28,260 nucleotides of DNA, from the NCBI GenBank assembly GCA_964617245.1, contig CAZTWF010000020.1, positions 1-28,260 of the forward strand, read 5' to 3'. Below, piece after piece: positions 15,350-25,712 of the stretch; position 1 is the stretch's first letter; each line of letters starts with the position of its first letter. The translations under genes were made by a program, and so were the position numbers. The notes beneath the pieces are model-generated. The model worked only from the letters and a program-made list of their open reading frames with translations. It was not told the origin of the DNA and ran no database searches. The stretch is from WYZ-LMO11 sp964617245 (GTDB lineage Archaea; Thermoproteota; Methanomethylicia; Methanomethylicales; Methanomethylicaceae).

Positions 15350-15793
15350 TCACCTTACAGGTTTCTGTTTCTTTCCTGTCATAAGAGCATGAAGTGAAAC
15401 TCCATTTACTTTGACAACTTTCCATCTTACACCAGGAAGATCACCAAATGCTTTACCCATAGGTCCACCTATTCCTTCAACAATAACTTCATCATGTTCA
15501 TCTACAAAGTTTAAAGCACCATCACCTGGTAAAAATGCAGTTATTTGCTTTCCATTCTTAATTAGTTGAACTCTTACACATTTTCTAACTGCACTATTTG
15601 GTTGTCTACTCTCAATTCCAACTTTCTCAAGTACAATACCTCTTGCTTGTGGAGCTCCTTCTAAGGGATCTGCTTTTTCATCTAATCTTAACATTCTTCT
15701 CTTATATTGTCTTAATGACCATCTAAACTTCTTTCTTTTCAGAGCTAATTTTCTTCCAGCAAATAGACCCTTTGGTGATTTTGATCCTGGCAT
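15350..15793 (-). CDS. rps12: Ribosomal protein uS12
   Basis: A 147-residue decoding-centre protein. It has the universally conserved PNSAVRKCVRVQLIKNG and FLPGDGALNFVDEHDEV segments and the archaeal/eukaryotic N-terminal extension rich in lysine and arginine (GLFAGRKLALKRKKFRW). A GGTGA Shine-Dalgarno lies five bases before the ATG. The 51-base gap to nusA upstream includes GTTAAATAAATG, which could be a minor internal promoter, so ribosomal genes may be expressed above the polymerase genes. The order nusA-rps12-rps7-tuf-rps10 is the archaeal str-like cluster. Confidence 0.98.
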   Translation of the reverse strand: MPGSKSPKGLFAGRKLALKRKKFRWSLRQYKRRMLRLDEKADPLEGAPQARGIVLEKVGIESRQPNSAVRKCVRVQLIKNGKQITAFLPGDGALNFVDEHDEVIVEGIGGPMGKAFGDLPGVRWKVVKVNGVSLHALMTGKKQKPVR

Positions 15794-15844
15794 TTCTTCA
15801 CCTTTTCTTTTTTCTTTTTAGAACATTTATTTAACTCTATCGAT

Positions 15845-16279
15845 TCATAATACTACTACATTATCTATATCAAAATGACGCTTCATTAATAATTTTGCTC
15901 TTAAAATATTTCTTCCATTCTTTCCAATAGCAATTCCCTTATCTTTAGGATCAACAATAACTTGAGCACATGATGTGCCATCATTATTATTTATTATTTT
16001 TACAGCTCTTACTTTAGCAGGAACAAATAAATTTTTCAAAAATTCTTCAGATGTATCTGCATATTCTACAACTTCAATATTTTTACCAATAATTTTCTTT
16101 AATCTCTCTATATTTATGCCATTCTTACCAATAGCAAGACCCATATCTCCTCGACGTATTACAAAAATAATTCTATTTTCTTTTGGATCATAAATACAAT
16201 CCTTAGCAACTGCTCCAGTTAATGTTTCTAATAATGTTATATATCTCATTTCATCTGCTGTTAATTTTATATTTGGCAA
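15845..16279 (-). CDS. nusA: NusA-like transcription factor (two KH domains)
   Basis: Archaeal NusA, 144 residues, consists only of two KH RNA-binding domains and lacks the polymerase-binding N-terminal domain of bacterial NusA. The two KH signatures are visible as GLAIGKNGINIERLKKIIG and GIAIGKNGRNILRAKLLM, about 65 residues apart. It probably binds nascent RNA in transcription or rRNA maturation. It begins two bases after the L30e-like gene within the polymerase operon, the position this gene keeps across archaea. A 51-base gap separates it from rps12. The family call is firm, the precise role is not well known. Confidence 0.95.
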   Translation of the reverse strand: MPNIKLTADEMRYITLLETLTGAVAKDCIYDPKENRIIFVIRRGDMGLAIGKNGINIERLKKIIGKNIEVVEYADTSEEFLKNLFVPAKVRAVKIINNNDGTSCAQVIVDPKDKGIAIGKNGRNILRAKLLMKRHFDIDNVVVL

Positions 16280-16281
16280 TT

Positions 16282-16575
16282 TTAAACCTCCTTAATCTTT
16301 AATATTGAAGATTCACCTGGATCAATTATTGCTACTGTACTAACCATGTGAGGTCTACCACAAATACTTCCTAATTCCCAACTTGTACCTGGAAATATGT
16401 AAATTGGAATATTACTACATTTAGCTTCTATTTTTGATTTCAATTTTTCTGGTATATTAGAAGCAATTATAATTAATTTTGCTTTTTTCTTATTTATGGC
16501 TTTAAGACTTGTTTTAAATCCTATTTCTACTTTTCCTGTATTCATTGCTATTTTTAATTCTTTAGATATATCCAT
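16282..16575 (-). CDS. rpl30e: Ribosomal protein eL30
   Basis: A 97-residue protein of the L7Ae/L30e RNA-binding fold. The family pattern is seen in VEIGFKTSLKAINKKKAKLIIIASN near the N-terminus, the PIYIFPGTSWELGSICGRPHMVSTVAIIDPG C-terminal half and the hydrophobic strand between them. eL30 binds kink-turns in 23S rRNA. It lies between rpoA2 and nusA with two-base gaps, which is its usual archaeal location and helps separate it from L7Ae. The start ATG is inside the close spacing after rpoA2. Fully consistent with the family length of about 100. Confidence 0.95.
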   Translation of the reverse strand: MDISKELKIAMNTGKVEIGFKTSLKAINKKKAKLIIIASNIPEKLKSKIEAKCSNIPIYIFPGTSWELGSICGRPHMVSTVAIIDPGESSILKIKEV

Positions 16576-16577
16576 GA

Positions 16578-17735
16578 CTACTTACCTCTCTTAGGAAAGT
16601 GCATAAATAACTCCACCATTCCAGTTCCTAATGGTATAGTTTGTCCTACTATTACATTTTCAGTAACTCCTTCTAATGGGTCTTCTTCACCATGTATTGC
16701 TGCTTCTAATAAGTGTTTCACAGTAACTTCAAAAGCAGCTCTAGCTAATATACTTGACTTTTCACCACTTACACCATGTCTTCCTATTTGTCTTATTTTT
16801 CCAGTTATTGTCATCAGATCTGCAATAAGTATAACATGTCTTAAGTCTACATCAAGACCTTGTTGTTCTAATACATGAGATGCTTCTCTAATAATAGCTG
16901 CTCTTGCAGCTTCTATACCTAATACTTCAGCAATCTCAAATATATTATTTGTATAAACTTTATATGGATCAATACCTTTTACTCTTAGTACACCTGCTAA
17001 ATTAGAACCATCTGTATATATTACATATTCATTTCCTTCTTTTTGTATTAATACTCTCTTTATTCCTTTTACTCCTTTTAGTTTTAAGCTTAATATTTTC
17101 TCTCTAAGTTTCTTTATTTTATCTGGAGAAGAGATATTACAAGAAATAACTATTTTATTTTCCTCAATACTAATTTCACCTATTTTAAGTTTTTCTAATA
17201 CTTTAGTTATGTATTCTTTTGTAATTCCTTTATCTTTAGCAATTTCCTCATCAATTTCAATAATAAATGAAGAATTGATCATATCAAATTCAATACTTTT
17301 TGCAATATTCTCTATAGTAATTCTTTCTATTCTTGATGCAACTTCTTTTGCTTTTTCAAGACTATACTTATGTTCTTCATCAAGTCTTATTATCATAGTT
17401 GGTGTTGAAGGAACTTTTTTTGCATCTACAATTTCTATTAAACGTGGAAGACCAAGAGTAACATTAAATTCTCTTACACCTGCATAATGAAATGTTCTTA
17501 AAGTCATTTGAGTACCAGGTTCTCCAATAGATTGAGCTGAAACTGTTCCAACAGCTTCACCTGGTTCTACTAATGCATTTATATATTCTTTATAGACTTT
17601 CTCAATAATTTTCTTTAATTTCTCTTCATCAGCATCTATTTTAATTAATTTATTTTTCAATTCTTCAATTAAGCTCTTTGGTATTAGATTTTCATAATTT
17701 TCTAATAATTTATTAATAATTTTTTCATCTGCCAT
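16578..17735 (-). CDS. rpoA2: DNA-directed RNA polymerase subunit A''
   Basis: C-terminal part of the split largest subunit (beta' equivalent), 385 residues. It carries the trigger-loop and adjacent region: VGTVSAQSIGEPGTQMTLRTFHYAGV (about residues 61-87), then LGLPRLIEIVDAKKVPSTP, and near the end TGKIRQIGRHGVSGEKSSILARAAFEVTVKHLLEAA. The split between A' and A'' is the common archaeal state and helps exclude the lineages in which the two are fused. It starts three bases after rpoA1 and is translationally close-coupled. No intein or insertion is seen. Confidence 0.98.
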   Translation of the reverse strand: MADEKIINKLLENYENLIPKSLIEELKNKLIKIDADEEKLKKIIEKVYKEYINALVEPGEAVGTVSAQSIGEPGTQMTLRTFHYAGVREFNVTLGLPRLIEIVDAKKVPSTPTMIIRLDEEHKYSLEKAKEVASRIERITIENIAKSIEFDMINSSFIIEIDEEIAKDKGITKEYITKVLEKLKIGEISIEENKIVISCNISSPDKIKKLREKILSLKLKGVKGIKRVLIQKEGNEYVIYTDGSNLAGVLRVKGIDPYKVYTNNIFEIAEVLGIEAARAAIIREASHVLEQQGLDVDLRHVILIADLMTITGKIRQIGRHGVSGEKSSILARAAFEVTVKHLLEAAIHGEEDPLEGVTENVIVGQTIPLGTGMVELFMHFPKRGK

Positions 17736-17738
17736 ATT

Positions 17739-20387
17739 TTACACCTTATTTAATACTTCTTCAATAATTTTATCAATATTTACTGCTTTTCCATGATAAC
17801 TTTTAGAAGGATCTACTCCATCATCACCATATTTAAACTGTACTATAGCTCCATTTGGTGTTCTAACTGTAATATCATATTCTACTCTTAAATCTTGTAA
17901 AGCATTTATAAGTCTTCTTTGCATATATCCACTTTGACTTGTTCTAACAGCTGTATCTACAAGTCCTTCTCTTCCACCCATAGCATGGAAGAAGAATTCT
18001 ATTGGATTAAGTCTATCTTTATAACTACTATAAACAAATCCATGTGCTTTTGCTCCTAAATCTCCTGGCTTGAAATGAGGAAGTGTTCTATTGAGATAAC
18101 CTCTTGTTACTCTTTCTCCTCTTATTGATTGTTGTCCTACACAAGCAACCATATGAGCAAGATTCATTAAACTTCCTCTAGCTCCAGTTCTTGCCATAAT
18201 TAATGCAGAATTTGAAAAATCTAAATATCTACTTGCAATTTCACCAGCTTTTTCTCTAGCTTCTTCTAATACTTGCATTATTTTTGTCTCTAATGTTTCT
18301 TCTAATGTTCTACCTGGAAGACTTTCTAATAGACCTTCATTATACATTTCTATAAGTTTTATAGTATTTTCTTCTGCTTCTCTAATAACTTCTTTTATCA
18401 TTTCCTTTGCTTCATTTGGTAATTCCTCTTCATCTAATCCTATTGAAAATCCTCTACTATCAATATATACTAAGAATAATCTGAATGCTTTATCCATAAA
18501 TTCTCTAGCCACATCAGTACTATAATCTTTTACAAGTCTATGTAATATACTCTCAGGTTGACCTGCTCCTATAGATTTTTTATCAAGAACGCCTGAAATT
18601 AAAATACCATTCCTTATAACCACATAAGCATCATATGGACATTCTTCTTTTTTACATATATCACATTTATGACATATGTTAGCTTTTCCTGTATAATTAA
18701 AGTCTTTTGGAAGAAATAATGATACTAATTGTTTACCAGTCCAAAATTCTTTTGGTTCTTTTATAGCAGGAGGAGGTAGATCGCCTTCATATCCAGCACT
18801 TATTAATAATTGTGAAGCTTCTTCTCTTGTTAATAATGTTTCTTTTCTAGTGAGTAAAAATGCTCCAGTAATATAATCTTGAATTGCTCCAATTATTGGA
18901 CCTCCATATCTTGGAGATAATATTTGTTCTTGTACTAACATTAAAATTAAAGCTTCTGCTCTAGCTTCTTCACTTTGAGGTACATGTAAATTCATTTCAT
19001 CTCCATCAAAATCTGCATTATATGGAGGACATACACATAAATTAAGTCTAAAAGTCTTATATGGAAGAACTCTAACTTTATGTGCCATTATTGACATTCT
19101 ATGAAGTGATGGTTGTCTATTGAATAATACAATATCACCATTTCTTATATGTCTTTCAACAATATAACCTACATCTAAAGAATTTGCAATTGCTTTTCTA
19201 TCCTTTGGAAATCTTAGATCTATTCTTCTTCCATCAGGTCTTATAATATAATTTGCACCAGGATGTATATCTGGTCCATTTTCAACAAGACGTTTCATTT
19301 CTTCAATATTTATTTTAGTAACTCTTTCAGGGATAGTTAATACTTTAGCAACATCAATTGGAACTCCAACTTCATTTATACTAAGGAAGGGATCAGGAGA
19401 AATTACAGTTCTTGCAGAAAAGTCTACTCTTTTTCCTGAAAGATTAGAACGAAATCTTCCCTCCTTACCTTTTAATCTTTGAGTTAGAGTTCTTAATGGT
19501 CTTCCAGATCTATGTCTAGCTGGAGGTATTCCTGAAGTCTCATTATTAAAGTAAGTAGTAATATGATATTGTAAAAGTTCCCATAAGTCTTCGATTATAA
19601 GTTGTGGAGCTCCAGCATTAATATTTTCTTTTAATCTTTCATTTATTCTAATAATATCTACAAGTTTATGTGTTAGATCATCTTCTGATCTTATTCCTGT
19701 TTCTAAAGTAATAGATGGTCTTACAACAGGAGGAGGAACTGGAAGAACTGTTAAAACCATCCATTCTGGTCTAGCAGATTTAGGATCTAAACCAAGAAGT
19801 TCTACATCTTCATCTGAAATTCTTTCAAGTCTAGCTCTTATTTCACTTGGAGTTAATTTTAAACTACCTTCAGGACGTTCCTCATAATAAGTTGTTGGTT
19901 TTTCAAATTTTATCTTATATTGCTCTTTATCACAATGTGGACATTTTTGTAATTTTGCCTTTTTTATTATTCTCTCTGCAAGTTTATAACGTAATTGAGG
20001 CCATTTTTGTTTATATCTATTCATTAATTTACGATACCTTTCATAATACTCTTTACTCAATAATATTTTTCCACAATTCCAACATGTAGATTTTAATATT
20101 AAAAATATAAGTTTAGCAAAACCAGCATGTACTACAGGTCTTGCAAGCTCAATATGACCAAAATGACCTGGACATTGACCAATTCTATTTCCACAAGTTT
20201 GACATTTCTGTCCTGGCTCTATAGTTCCAAGTCTTCTATCCATAAGTCCTCCATCTATTGGTAATCCATCTTCATCATAAGTATCTGCAGTTATTATATT
20301 AGCAACTGACATTTTTCTTATAATCTCTGGAGAAAGAATTTCAAATTTTATAGAACTAATTGATTTTATTAATCCTTCTAATGACAT
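17739..20387 (-). CDS. rpoA1: DNA-directed RNA polymerase subunit A'
   Basis: N-terminal two-thirds of the largest subunit, 882 residues. The active-site metal-binding motif NADFDGD is at residues 457-463 with the three catalytic aspartates D459, D461 and D463. Zinc-binding clusters are visible near the N-terminus (CQTCGNRIGQCPGHFGH, residues 60-76) and as CWNCG and CPHC further on, plus a CHKCDICKKEECP segment around residue 575. The bridge-helix region SSYKDRLNPIEFFFHAMGGREGLVDTAVRTSQSGY is near residues 790-825. It lies two bases after rpoB. Length and motifs are complete; no intein. Confidence 0.98.
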   Translation of the reverse strand: MSLEGLIKSISSIKFEILSPEIIRKMSVANIITADTYDEDGLPIDGGLMDRRLGTIEPGQKCQTCGNRIGQCPGHFGHIELARPVVHAGFAKLIFLILKSTCWNCGKILLSKEYYERYRKLMNRYKQKWPQLRYKLAERIIKKAKLQKCPHCDKEQYKIKFEKPTTYYEERPEGSLKLTPSEIRARLERISDEDVELLGLDPKSARPEWMVLTVLPVPPPVVRPSITLETGIRSEDDLTHKLVDIIRINERLKENINAGAPQLIIEDLWELLQYHITTYFNNETSGIPPARHRSGRPLRTLTQRLKGKEGRFRSNLSGKRVDFSARTVISPDPFLSINEVGVPIDVAKVLTIPERVTKINIEEMKRLVENGPDIHPGANYIIRPDGRRIDLRFPKDRKAIANSLDVGYIVERHIRNGDIVLFNRQPSLHRMSIMAHKVRVLPYKTFRLNLCVCPPYNADFDGDEMNLHVPQSEEARAEALILMLVQEQILSPRYGGPIIGAIQDYITGAFLLTRKETLLTREEASQLLISAGYEGDLPPPAIKEPKEFWTGKQLVSLFLPKDFNYTGKANICHKCDICKKEECPYDAYVVIRNGILISGVLDKKSIGAGQPESILHRLVKDYSTDVAREFMDKAFRLFLVYIDSRGFSIGLDEEELPNEAKEMIKEVIREAEENTIKLIEMYNEGLLESLPGRTLEETLETKIMQVLEEAREKAGEIASRYLDFSNSALIMARTGARGSLMNLAHMVACVGQQSIRGERVTRGYLNRTLPHFKPGDLGAKAHGFVYSSYKDRLNPIEFFFHAMGGREGLVDTAVRTSQSGYMQRRLINALQDLRVEYDITVRTPNGAIVQFKYGDDGVDPSKSYHGKAVNIDKIIEEVLNKV

Positions 20388-20389
20388 TA

Positions 20390-23707
<3,318 letters not shown>

Positions 23708-23713
23708 TTAACA

Positions 23714-23953
23714 TCACCATGGAACAACATATCTATAGGAGATAGCTTCTCCTGCAATTTCACTTTTTCTTATAATCATTAATACATCACCTGGCTTAGC
23801 ACCTAAAGCCTTACACATAGGATCATTTTTCCTTATCCATGGAAGTTGTTCTTTTTTTATACCATAAGTTTTTTTAAGATTTTCTACTTCCTCTTTAGAG
23901 AGAATTCTAGCTTTTGGAACTAATTCATGTTTAAAAATATCAAATTTTACCAA
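23714..23953 (-). CDS. rpoH: DNA-directed RNA polymerase subunit H
   Basis: The 79-residue equivalent of eukaryotic Rpb5 C-terminal domain, which contacts downstream DNA. The archaeal pattern is clear: FDIFKHELVPKARILSKEEVENLKK, then LPWIRKNDPMCKALGAKPGDVLMI and the C-terminal YRYVVPW. The start is a TTG at 23953: it is preceded by GGTGGTGA, the strongest Shine-Dalgarno in the window, with five bases of spacing, and no upstream ATG fits. It opens the polymerase operon and the TATA box lies 55 bases upstream, between it and tRNA-Tyr. Use of TTG could moderate how much of this subunit is made. Confidence 0.96.
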   Translation of the reverse strand: MVKFDIFKHELVPKARILSKEEVENLKKTYGIKKEQLPWIRKNDPMCKALGAKPGDVLMIIRKSEIAGEAISYRYVVPW

Positions 23954-24005
23954 TAATTCACCACCAACCTAGTAAAAGATAGGCATAATTTGAAATTTCT
24001 ATCGG

Positions 24006-24013
24006 GTTTATAA
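24006..24013 (-). promoter_or_regulatory. TATA box of the rpoH-rpoB-rpoA operon
   Basis: Minus-strand CTTTATAAACCC contains TTTATAAA at 24006-24013. Transcription should begin near 23983, giving a leader of about 30 bases that ends in the GGTGGTGA Shine-Dalgarno of rpoH. The box lies only 13 bases past the encoded CCA of tRNA-Tyr, so the tRNA transcript probably runs into or ends within it. Confidence 0.6.
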
Positions 24014-24028
24014 AGTTTCCTATTATGG

Positions 24029-24164
24029 TCCCGCCCGCCGGATTTGAACCAGCGACCACCCGGTTTATGCCCAGCTGGCATAGATTCATCCTTATGCCAT
24101 TAGGCAATATTATCTATGCGACAATGGTCTACAGCCGGGCGCTCTACCGCTGAGCTAGGGCGGG
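24029..24164 (-). tRNA. tRNA-Tyr (GTA), with intron
   Basis: Acceptor CCCGCCC/GGGCGGG with the C1-G72 pair that marks archaeal tRNA-Tyr, discriminator A; D arm GCTC/GAGC; anticodon stem CCCGG/CCGGG; loop CTGTAG plus A gives anticodon GTA (24130-24132); T stem GCTGG/CCGGC. CCA is encoded at 24026-24028. A 64-base intron interrupts between positions 37 and 38; the mature tRNA is 72 bases. It lies upstream of the polymerase operon on the same strand. Confidence 0.95.
24065..24128 (-). other. 64-base intron of tRNA-Tyr
   Basis: The 3' exon resumes with A38 before CCGGG. A bulge-helix-bulge can be drawn with bulges AG^A and AA^A around the helix TGT/GCA (a C.U mismatch extends it), then CCA/TGG as the inner helix. 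Inside is a perfect 8-bp stem GCATAGAT/ATCTATGC enclosing a small TGCC/GGCA hairpin. The trinucleotide ACC at both exon-intron junctions makes the exact cut ambiguous by up to three bases from sequence alone. A competing pairing is described under findings. Confidence 0.8.
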
Positions 24165-24204
24165 ACCCATGTTTTAAATTTAGAAATTTTTTATTTAAGT
24201 TTTT

Positions 24205-25365
24205 TTATGGTCTTACACCAAGAATTAAAGAAATATTAATTATTTTTCCATCTCTATATATATCAATATCTATTTTTTGACCTGGAATTTTATTTCTTAC
24301 AATATAAGATAATAATTCCTCCATATTCCTAATAGGATAATTATCTACAGAAATAATAATATCTCCACCTATATAGATTTGTCTTCCAGCAATTGTAATT
24401 ATATTTGTTCCTCCTTTTAGACCAGCTTTTTCTGCAGGACTATCTTTAACAACTGATTGTATTAATATACCATATGTAAAATTAATTCCTATGGCTTTAG
24501 CTATATTATAATCAATATCAATTCCACTTATTCCAATATATGGATGATCATATTTTCCTTTTTTTACTAGATCATCTATTTCTCTAATCAATGTATCAGA
24601 AGGAATAGCAAATCCTACATTTTGTGCTCCTAAAATAATTGCAGTAGTTATACCAACAACTCTTCCATACATATCTAATAATGGACCTCCAGAATTACCA
24701 GGATTAATTGGTGTAGTAATTTGTATTAAATCTGCTAATAGATATGGTCCTGTGGTTTCTGTAGTAATAGCTCTTCCTAATTGACTTACAATACCAGATG
24801 TAAGTGTTGATTGAAGACCATATGGATTACCAATTGCAATAACAAAATCTCCAATTCTTAAAGTTGATGATGAAATAACAGGTAAGGGAATTAATTTTTC
24901 CTTAGATGCATTAACTCTTAATATTGCTAAATCACTATACTTATCTTTTCCTATAATATCAAAAGGATATGCTTCTCCATCAAAAAAAGTTACTGAGCCA
25001 TTAATTATATCATCAACTACATGAAAATTTGTAACAATAAGTGGTTCTCCTGTAAGATTAATAATAAATCCAGAGCCAATAACTTCACTATAATAAGTAG
25101 TAAATATATCTTTTATTACTTTAAAACCTTTAATCATAACTATAGAATGTTTTACTTTTTCATAAATATCAGATAAACTAATATTAAGTTGTTGATTTAT
25201 AACTTTAATAGTAGTTTCTTTCAATTCAAGAGATGAAATTCTATTTTTAAGAGAATTAATCTCTACTCTTAAATTTTGTATTTCATTATAAGAAATTGCA
25301 TAACCAATGTATGCCCCAATAATAAATAAGAAAATAGCAATAGCTACTGTTTGTTTAGCTTCCAT
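24205..25365 (-). CDS. HtrA/DegP-type membrane-anchored serine protease
   Basis: A 386-residue S1C-family protease that likely degrades damaged proteins outside the membrane. The N-terminus has a membrane segment (about residues 7-25), then a short coiled coil (27-50). The trypsin-like domain has the catalytic triad H115 (TNFHVVDD), D145 (KYSDLAIL) and S225 (NPGNSGGPL). One PDZ domain follows, about residues 275-380 (DSPAEKAGLKGG, then DNYPIRNMEELLSYI). A single PDZ domain and no cleavable signal sequence suggest the protease faces outward while anchored by its N-terminus. The ATG has no Shine-Dalgarno and is 24.5 bases from the palindromic TATA box shared with tRNA-Asp, so it appears leaderless. 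The gene ends 40 bases before tRNA-Tyr. Confidence 0.92.
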   Translation of the reverse strand: MEAKQTVAIAIFLFIIGAYIGYAISYNEIQNLRVEINSLKNRISSLELKETTIKVINQQLNISLSDIYEKVKHSIVMIKGFKVIKDIFTTYYSEVIGSGFIINLTGEPLIVTNFHVVDDIINGSVTFFDGEAYPFDIIGKDKYSDLAILRVNASKEKLIPLPVISSSTLRIGDFVIAIGNPYGLQSTLTSGIVSQLGRAITTETTGPYLLADLIQITTPINPGNSGGPLLDMYGRVVGITTAIILGAQNVGFAIPSDTLIREIDDLVKKGKYDHPYIGISGIDIDYNIAKAIGINFTYGILIQSVVKDSPAEKAGLKGGTNIITIAGRQIYIGGDIIISVDNYPIRNMEELLSYIVRNKIPGQKIDIDIYRDGKIINISLILGVRP

Positions 25366-25385
25366 AAATCTAATATTTGGTAAAG

Positions 25386-25393
25386 TTTATAAA
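25386..25393. promoter_or_regulatory. Palindromic TATA box shared by htrA and tRNA-Asp
   Basis: TTTATAAA is its own reverse complement. Its centre is 24.5 bases from the htrA ATG and 27.5 from the first base of tRNA-Asp. The 51-base gap contains no other TATA-like box with the right distance, so one site probably starts both transcripts. Confidence 0.55.
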
Positions 25394-25416
25394 ATGTTTT
25401 TTCTTTTAAAAAATTA

Positions 25417-25491
25417 GCCCCGATAGTATAGTCCGGCCTAGAATGCTGGCCTGTCGAGCCAGCGACCCGGGTTCAAATCCCGGTCGGGGCG
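25417..25491 (+). tRNA. tRNA-Asp (GTC)
   Basis: Complete 75-base cloverleaf. Acceptor GCCCCGA/TCGGGGC, discriminator G; anticodon stem CTGGC/GCCAG with loop CTGTCGA gives GTC at 25453-25455; T stem CCGGG/CCCGG with loop TTCAAAT. CCA is encoded at 25492-25494. No intron. It is divergent from the htrA gene. Confidence 0.97.
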
Positions 25492-25600
25492 CCATTATTA
25501 AATATACCAAGATGTGAAATTTATTAAGTAACATCATAAAAATTAGATTTATTAGTAAAAAGTTATTAAAGCATATAGTAAATTTCTTATGATTTTAAGA

Positions 25601-25618
25601 AAGCCATACTCATGGCTT
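25601..25618. promoter_or_regulatory. 18-bp dyad overlapping the likely flippase promoter
   Basis: AAGCCAT, four bases, ATGGCTT form a perfect 7-bp dyad. It abuts the TATA-like TTATATAC at 25617-25624, that is, where the BRE would be, so a bound repressor could block transcription of the flippase gene. The remainder of the 218-base space 25495-25712 has only AT-rich sequence with a smaller palindrome GAAATATTTC near 25683-25692 and the Shine-Dalgarno of the flippase. Confidence 0.4.
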
Positions 25619-25712
25619 ATATACATATCATATATTATGCGAAAAAGATAAAATAAATAGTAGTAATTCTTGATTATTATTTGAAATATTTCATTTACTT
25701 GGTGATACATTA

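Noticed and set aside
24080..24105. GGATGA within the tRNA-Tyr intron as a possible box C of a C/D guide RNA
   Set aside because: The box C consensus is not matched fully and there is no box D or C'/D' pair in the intron.
24029..24164. Two introns in tRNA-Tyr
   Set aside because: The repeated ACC at the junctions suggested a second cut near position 40, but a single intron at 37/38 gives a complete cloverleaf and a workable bulge-helix-bulge.
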